A stretch of 19,208 bases of DNA. Source: an uncultured Lachnospiraceae bacterium (GTDB taxonomy: Bacteria; Bacillota; Clostridia; Lachnospirales; Lachnospiraceae). This document shows, piece after piece, positions 15,291 through 19,208 of the stretch. The first letter of the stretch is position 1, and the number at the start of each line of letters is the position of its first letter. Location of the stretch: contig CAMWSA010000025.1 in the NCBI GenBank assembly GCA_947176785.1, positions 1 through 19,208 on the forward strand, given 5' to 3'. Below the pieces are notes generated by a model. That model had not been told where the DNA came from, ran no database searches, and worked only from the letters and a program-made list of their open reading frames with translations. Position numbers and translations under genes: made by a program.

Positions 15291-15377
15291 CACGGACGGG
15301 GGTTTTGCTTTTTTAATTCCCCCAGGGCACAAGCAGGAGACATGCGTCCTGCAGGAAGGAAAAGCTGACCGTCCGTG
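15291..15377. repeat. Palindromic repeat element, copy 2 (diverged), between the kinase gene and araD
   Basis: The outer stem CACGGACGG (15291-15299) pairs perfectly with CCGTCCGTG (15369-15377), and an inner stem CAGGA (15334-15338) pairs with TCCTG (15347-15351). The order of blocks matches copy 1: GCTTTT, AATTCC, GGCACA, loop, then CAGGAAGGAAAAGCT, which is identical in both copies (15352-15366 here). Outer bases differ between copies but stay paired, which suggests selection for the fold. A GGGGG/CCCCC pair (15298-15302, 15319-15323) offers a competing smaller hairpin around a T-rich loop. Confidence 0.7.
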
Positions 15378-15413
15378 CTATGTCCGTGAGCATAGTAGAG
15401 GAGGATGAACAAA

Positions 15414-16115
15414 ATGTTAGAGGATTTAAAGCAGAAGGTATATGAGGCAAATATGGATCTGCCCCGCTACGGCCTGGTGACTTTCACCTGGGGCAATGTC
15501 AGCGCCATCGACAGGGAGAGCGGCCTGTTCGTCATCAAGCCCAGCGGGGTGGAGTATGACAGGTTAAAGCCCGAGGACATGGTGGTTATGGACTTAAACG
15601 GCAATAAGGTGGAGGGCAGGTACAATCCCTCCTCGGACACCGCCACCCACCTGGAACTGTACAAGGCTTTCCCGGAGATCGGCGGCGTGGTACATACCCA
15701 TTCTTCTTATGCCACCAGCTGGGCACAGGCGGGAAGGGATATCCCCTGCTACGGCACCACCCACGCCGACTATATCTACGGCGCAGTGCCCTGCGTCAGA
15801 TGCCTGACCAAAGAGGAGATTGAGGACGCCTATGAAGAGAACACGGGACATTTGATCGTGGAGGAATTCAAACGGCTGAACAAGGACCCCATGGCAGTGC
15901 CCGCTGTGCTGTGCAAGAACCATGGCCCTTTCGCATGGGGGAAGGATGCCGGGGACGCGGTACACAATGCGGTGGTGCTGGAGGAAGTGGCAAAGATGGC
16001 CTACCGTGCCGAAACCATCAATCCCAGGATACAGCCCGCTCCCCAGGAGCTGCAGGATAAACACTACTACCGCAAGCACGGGGCAAACGCCTATTACGGG
16101 CAGAAGGAGCAGTAA
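15414..16115 (+). CDS. araD: L-ribulose-5-phosphate 4-epimerase
   Basis: A 233-residue class II aldolase-family enzyme that converts L-ribulose 5-phosphate to D-xylulose 5-phosphate. ATG 15414 is chosen because GAGGAGG (15398-15404) is 9 bases upstream; the in-frame ATG at 15405 abuts that site. The zinc ligands are His94 and His96 in [15 protein letters not shown] and His170 in [10 protein letters not shown]. The catalytic residues Asp119 (THADYIYG) and the C-terminal [10 protein letters not shown] tyrosine match the E. coli enzyme closely in position and sequence. Phosphate-binding GNVSAID and KPSG motifs are present. It follows the probable ribulokinase and precedes the transketolase genes, completing that part of the arabinose route; L-arabinose isomerase is not in the window. 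Confidence 0.95.
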   Translation: MLEDLKQKVYEANMDLPRYGLVTFTWGNVSAIDRESGLFVIKPSGVEYDRLKPEDMVVMDLNGNKVEGRYNPSSDTATHLELYKAFPEIGGVVHTHSSYATSWAQAGRDIPCYGTTHADYIYGAVPCVRCLTKEEIEDAYEENTGHLIVEEFKRLNKDPMAVPAVLCKNHGPFAWGKDAGDAVHNAVVLEEVAKMAYRAETINPRIQPAPQELQDKHYYRKHGANAYYGQKEQ

Positions 16116-16236
16116 AGCGCCGCCGGTCTGACAGCTGTATGAAAGGGGACTGTGCGGCAGCGGAAAATACTCTGTGCCCGAACACATTCAATAAATTTTG
16201 TCGCTTTGTATAGACGGGGAACCTGTTTTATGCTAG

Positions 16237-16242
16237 TATAAT
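16237..16242 (+). promoter_or_regulatory. Possible -10 box of the transketolase operon
   Basis: TATAAT at 16237-16242 is a consensus -10, but no good -35 lies at 16-18 bases; TAGACG at 16211-16216 is 20 bases away. The leader after it carries CTTTTCC (16264-16270) and GGAAAAG (16297-16303), an inverted repeat with CGTT/AACG inside. A separate promoter for the transketolase genes is therefore possible but not certain. Confidence 0.4.
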
Positions 16243-16359
16243 AAGTAAATGCTGTACATGAAACTTTTCCGAATGGAGTGTGCGTTGAGGCGAACGGGAA
16301 AAGCGGTATGGAAAACAGTAAAGGATTGTGCCGCCAGGGGGTGGCAGAAGGAGGAAGCA

Positions 16360-17202
16360 ATGAACAATTTAGAACTGAAAAAGCATGCTAATGATGTTCG
16401 CAAGGGCATTGTCACTGCGGTTCACAGTGCAAAGGCAGGACATCCCGGCGGATCATTGTCGGCGGCAGACATGTTTACATTCCTGTATTTTGAGGAGATG
16501 AATATTGATCCGCAGAATCCCAGGAAAGAGGACAGGGACCGTTTCGTGCTGTCCAAGGGCCATACGGCTCCCGGCCTGTATTCTGCTCTGGCCAACAGAG
16601 GGTATTTCCCGGTGGAGGATCTGACGACTCTCCGTAAGCTGGGTTCCTACTTGCAGGGCCATCCCTGCGTACACATCCCCGGCGTGGATATGTCCTCCGG
16701 CTCCCTGGGACAGGGCATTTCCGCCGCAGTGGGCATGGCGCTGGGTGCAAAGCTGGATAACCGGGATTTCCGGGTATATACCGTACTGGGCGACGGCGAA
16801 CTGGAAGAGGGCCAGGTGTGGGAGGCTTCCATGTTTGCCGGACACCGCAAGCTGGACAATCTGTGCGTGATCGTGGACAACAACAATCTGCAGATCGACG
16901 GTCCCATCGACCAGGTCTGCTCCCCCTACCCCATTGACAGGAAGTTTGAGGCGTTCAATTTCCATGTGATCAATATTGACGCCCATGATTTTGACCAGAT
17001 CAGGGCCGCCTTCAAGGAGGCTAAAGAGACCAAGGGCATGCCCACCTGTATCGTGATGCACAGCTTAAAGGGCAAGGGCGTTTCCTTCATGGAGAACAGT
17101 GTGGACTGGCACGGCAAGGCTCCCAACGATGAGGAGTATGCGGTGGCTATGGCCGATCTGGACAAGATTGCGGCAGAATTAGAGAAGGAGGGTCAGGCGT
17201 AA
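16360..17202 (+). CDS. Transketolase, N-terminal subunit
   Basis: A 280-residue subunit carrying the thiamine diphosphate pyrophosphate-binding half of transketolase, which moves two-carbon units between sugar phosphates. AGGAGG at 16349-16354 is 5 bases before ATG 16360; upstream codons in the same frame are not protein-like. Visible motifs are KAGHPGGSLSAAD with His28, SKGHTAPG with His68, and the cofactor motif GDGELEEGQ (144-152) ending in DNNN (173-176). In E. coli and yeast both halves are in one chain of about 660 residues; the split form is common in Clostridia and archaea. The stop codon overlaps the start of the C-terminal subunit gene by one base (TAATG), pointing to translational coupling and a stable 1:1 complex. 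Confidence 0.96.
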   Translation: MNNLELKKHANDVRKGIVTAVHSAKAGHPGGSLSAADMFTFLYFEEMNIDPQNPRKEDRDRFVLSKGHTAPGLYSALANRGYFPVEDLTTLRKLGSYLQGHPCVHIPGVDMSSGSLGQGISAAVGMALGAKLDNRDFRVYTVLGDGELEEGQVWEASMFAGHRKLDNLCVIVDNNNLQIDGPIDQVCSPYPIDRKFEAFNFHVINIDAHDFDQIRAAFKEAKETKGMPTCIVMHSLKGKGVSFMENSVDWHGKAPNDEEYAVAMADLDKIAAELEKEGQA

Positions 17203-18143
17203 TGGCAGATACAATCAAGAAAATCGCAACTCGTGAAAGCTATGGCAATGCGCTTAAGGAGTTGGCCGAGGAGTTTCCCCAGCTGGTAGTGCTGGATGCC
17301 GATCTGGCAGCCGCCACCAAGACAGGGATTTTTAAGAAGGCTTATCCCGACAGACATATCGACTGCGGCATCGCAGAGTGTAACATGGTGGGCATTGCGG
17401 CAGGGCTGGCCTCCGTGGGCAAGATCCCCTTTGTGAGTTCCTTTGCCATGTTTGCGGCGGGACGTGCCTACGAGCAGGTGCGCAACTCCGTGGGATATCC
17501 CCACTTGAACGTAAAGATCGGTGCCACCCACGCCGGCATCACTGTGGGCGAGGACGGCGCTACTCACCAGTGCAATGAGGATCTGGCGCTGATGCGGACT
17601 ATCCCCGGCATGGTGGTAATGTGCCCCTCCGATGACGTGGAGGCCAAGGCGGCGGTGCGTGCGGCCCTGGAGTATGAAGGCCCTGTGTATATCCGGTTCG
17701 GACGTGCGGCAGTGCCGGTGATCAACGACAGGCCGGATTATAAGTTTGAGATCGGCAAGGGCACAGTGGTGCGGGAAGGCAGCGATGTGACCATCGTGGC
17801 CACCGGCATCTGTGTGGATTCCGCCCTGGGCGCAGCGGAGAAGCTGGCGGCGGAGGGCATCAGCGCAGAGGTGGTGAATATCTGCACCATCAAGCCCCTG
17901 GACGAGGAGATTATTATAAACAGTGCCAGGAAGACCGGCAAGGTGGTAACTGTAGAGGAACACACCGTCATCGGCGGTTTAGGCAGCGCCGTGTGTGATT
18001 GCCTGAGCGCCAATCTGCCCATCCCGGTAAAGAAGCTGGGCATGCAGGATGTGTTCGGCGAGTCCGGTTCCGCATCGGCCCTGGTGGCTAAGTACGGCCT
18101 GGATGCAGAGGGCGTATACAAGTCGGTTAAGGAATTTCTGTAA
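17202..18143 (+). CDS. Transketolase, C-terminal subunit
   Basis: A 313-residue partner of the preceding subunit, holding the pyrimidine-binding domain and the C-terminal domain of transketolase. The cofactor-activating glutamate is in GIAECNMVGIAAGLA, followed by FVSSFAMFAAGRAYEQVRNS, the GATHAGITVGEDGATHQ substrate loop and CPSDDVEAKAAVRAA. The C-terminal domain starts near residue 190 (VTIVATG) and ends with the EHTVIGGLGSAVCDCL segment. The start overlaps the previous stop by one base. Together with AraD it would pass xylulose 5-phosphate into the non-oxidative pentose phosphate pathway. Confidence 0.96.
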   Translation: MADTIKKIATRESYGNALKELAEEFPQLVVLDADLAAATKTGIFKKAYPDRHIDCGIAECNMVGIAAGLASVGKIPFVSSFAMFAAGRAYEQVRNSVGYPHLNVKIGATHAGITVGEDGATHQCNEDLALMRTIPGMVVMCPSDDVEAKAAVRAALEYEGPVYIRFGRAAVPVINDRPDYKFEIGKGTVVREGSDVTIVATGICVDSALGAAEKLAAEGISAEVVNICTIKPLDEEIIINSARKTGKVVTVEEHTVIGGLGSAVCDCLSANLPIPVKKLGMQDVFGESGSASALVAKYGLDAEGVYKSVKEFL

Positions 18144-18153
18144 ATTATGATGA

Positions 18154-18203
18154 AAGGGGCTGTTGCAAATGCGGAGAGTAATCTGCGGAAGCGGCAGCCC
18201 CTT
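18154..18203 (+). terminator. Inverted repeat downstream of the transketolase operon
   Basis: AAGGGGCTG (18154-18162) pairs perfectly with CAGCCCCTT (18195-18203) across a 32-base loop that has further short pairings. No T-run follows, so it is a weak terminator candidate; it could equally be part of the leader of the lipoprotein gene. Confidence 0.4.
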
Positions 18204-18240
18204 GTCCGCGCAGGGGAAAGGAAGGGGGCAGGAATACTCC

Positions 18241-18861
18241 ATGAGGAAAAAAGGCATTATACCAGGTCTCTGTCTGACTGCAGCCTGCCTGCTGCTGGCG
18301 GCGTGCGGCGGGCCGGACGGCAATGCGGAGGGAGCGGGAGAAAGCGGGATGGGTGCTGCGGCGGATTCCCGGGTGATGACCGGCTTGCCGGATATCCCTG
18401 CGGGTGTTCCGGAGGGACGCCAGGAGGATCTCATGGAGCCGGGGGACTGGAAAGGGCAGACCTACTGGTGTGTCGGAGAAGGGCCGGAGGAGGATAAGGA
18501 CAGCGACGGTGAACCGCCGGAATGGAAAGCCGTACTGGGAATTATGCAGATTCCTCAGGAGTACCTTGTCTTTGCGGATGGGAAGCTGCAGGAGGTTGGG
18601 CCGATGTATGACCAGGCGGAACTGACAATGGGATATGAGCCTCTGGAGGGATGTGGGGAGCAGGCAGTGATTTGGAAAATCAGCGCCAGACTGTATGCAC
18701 AGACAGAAAACGAGAAGACAGAGGACTTCTGGTATGTATGCTTTGGACGTGAGGACTCGCCCCAGGGGTATATTGCGGCCATGAACTGCCGGTATTTTTC
18801 CTGGGAAGATGCCATTGCCTTTGTTAAGAGTATACAGTTCCATGATGCCGCCTGGCAGTGA
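18241..18861 (+). CDS. Hypothetical lipoprotein
   Basis: A 206-residue protein of unknown function. The N-terminus is a typical lipoprotein signal: positive MRKKG, a hydrophobic core, and the lipobox L-A-A-C with the lipidated Cys at residue 22. A Gly/Ala/Glu-rich linker follows to about residue 50. The mature domain has QTYWCVGEGPEED, an EPPEWKAVLGIMQIPQEYLVF segment and ends DAIAFVKSIQFHDAAWQ. AGGA at 18230-18233, 7 bases upstream, supports the start; the frame is open further upstream but that part lacks protein character. It should sit on the outer face of the cytoplasmic membrane. I recognise no domain, and nothing ties it to the transketolase genes before it. Confidence 0.85.
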   Translation: MRKKGIIPGLCLTAACLLLAACGGPDGNAEGAGESGMGAAADSRVMTGLPDIPAGVPEGRQEDLMEPGDWKGQTYWCVGEGPEEDKDSDGEPPEWKAVLGIMQIPQEYLVFADGKLQEVGPMYDQAELTMGYEPLEGCGEQAVIWKISARLYAQTENEKTEDFWYVCFGREDSPQGYIAAMNCRYFSWEDAIAFVKSIQFHDAAWQ

Positions 18862-18888
18862 CAGGCGGATGCCCCCGTTCACAATTTC

Positions 18889-18941
18889 TTAAGAATTTTT
18901 AAGATTTAATAGAGGATTATGATGCAATTCCATGCTATACT
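18889..18941 (+). promoter_or_regulatory. Direct repeat and extended -10 promoter before the last gene
   Basis: TTAAGA occurs at 18889-18894 and again at 18899-18904, exactly one helical turn apart, a layout typical of sites for OmpR/PhoB-family response regulators. TGCTATACT (18933-18941) is an extended -10 box, while the -35 position is poor. The two together suggest an activator-dependent promoter for the gene starting at 18982. Confidence 0.5.
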
Positions 18942-18981
18942 GAACTCGTAAACGACAGAGAAAGAGGGTAGGAAGCGGAAA

Positions 18982-19208
18982 ATGGGGGCAGTATATAACG
19001 AGGATGAGGAGTTGGATTTTTCATTTTTGCGGCATGGCGCAGGGCAGCAGCATGGAGGAGCGAAGACAGGGCGAAGGGCAGACGATCGTGACAGGGATCA
19101 GATGGCCAACCTGGTGGCACAGCGGCGGCAGGTACAGGAGGGCCAGACGGCCCAGGGAAGAAGCCGACAGGTGCAAGAGGGCCGGGTGAGGAGCGGGCAG
19201 GGCCAGAC
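18982..19208 (+). CDS. Start of a repeat-rich hydrophilic protein, truncated by the window end
   Basis: The frame from ATG 18982 stays open to the last base, giving 75 complete codons. AGGAAG at 18970-18975, 6 bases upstream, supports the start, and a promoter lies just before. The protein opens with an acidic segment (MGAVYNEDEELDFSFLRHG) and then becomes Gln, Arg and Gly rich, with the segment RQVQEG appearing twice 16 residues apart within QVQEGQTAQGRSRQVQEG. Such a stretch should be disordered. There is no signal peptide. I cannot assign a family; it may be the cytoplasmic lead of a membrane protein encoded further on. Confidence 0.6.
   Translation, partial: MGAVYNEDEELDFSFLRHGAGQQHGGAKTGRRADDRDRDQMANLVAQRRQVQEGQTAQGRSRQVQEGRVRSGQGQ

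Noticed and set aside
16249..16359. An earlier start for the transketolase N-terminal subunit at ATG 16249
   Set aside because: It would begin just after the TATAAT box, and the added residues do not belong to the family; AGGAGG sits before ATG 16360.
1..19208. CRISPR array, tRNA, rRNA or complete insertion sequence
   Set aside because: No regularly spaced direct repeats, no cloverleaf-like or rRNA sequence, and no transposase or integrase frame were seen on either strand.

Overview
The window looks like chromosome of a spore-forming, Gram-positive member of the Clostridia, most likely Lachnospiraceae. Evidence: strong AGGAGG-type ribosome binding sites, spmA/spmB spore maturation genes, a transketolase split into two subunit genes, an intracellular GH51 arabinofuranosidase, and a clostridial-style pentulose kinase beside araD. 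This is inference from gene content; no rRNA or other marker is present.

Layout. 1-728: end of a probable exported acidic protein cut by the window edge. 892-2961: a cytoplasmic GH31 alpha-glycosidase, followed by a short decayed tail that resembles the C-terminus of a sugar-binding ABC transporter protein. 3181-3414: a monocistronic acyl carrier protein with its own promoter and terminator. 3493-3598: a long, near-perfect palindromic repeat. 3710-5671: GH51 arabinofuranosidase. 5825-6049: a small acidic/amphipathic protein of unknown role with its own promoter and terminator. 6200-8178: spmA and spmB, unusually separated by a small stand-alone GGDEF protein. 8358-9698 (minus) and 9840-10799 (plus): a MATE transporter divergent from a LysR-type regulator. 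10918-11382: a membrane-anchored Mrr-type nuclease. 11400-13370 (minus): a membrane-anchored DUF885 metallohydrolase. 13633-18143: pentulose kinase, araD and a two-subunit transketolase, all on the plus strand. 18241-18861: a lipoprotein. 18982-19208: the start of a repeat-rich protein that runs off the window.

How the genes fit together. GH31 and GH51 would trim xylose- and arabinose-containing oligosaccharides inside the cell. The kinase would phosphorylate L-ribulose, AraD would convert it to D-xylulose 5-phosphate, and transketolase would carry that into the pentose phosphate pathway. L-arabinose isomerase, the importer and a dedicated arabinose regulator are not in the window.

The best candidates for something undescribed are: (1) a dispersed palindromic element, seen in two diverged copies upstream of abfA and araD, with a single arm upstream of the MATE gene; (2) the spmA-GGDEF-spmB arrangement; (3) the small conserved-looking protein at 5825-6049. 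No tRNA, rRNA, CRISPR array or transposase was seen.
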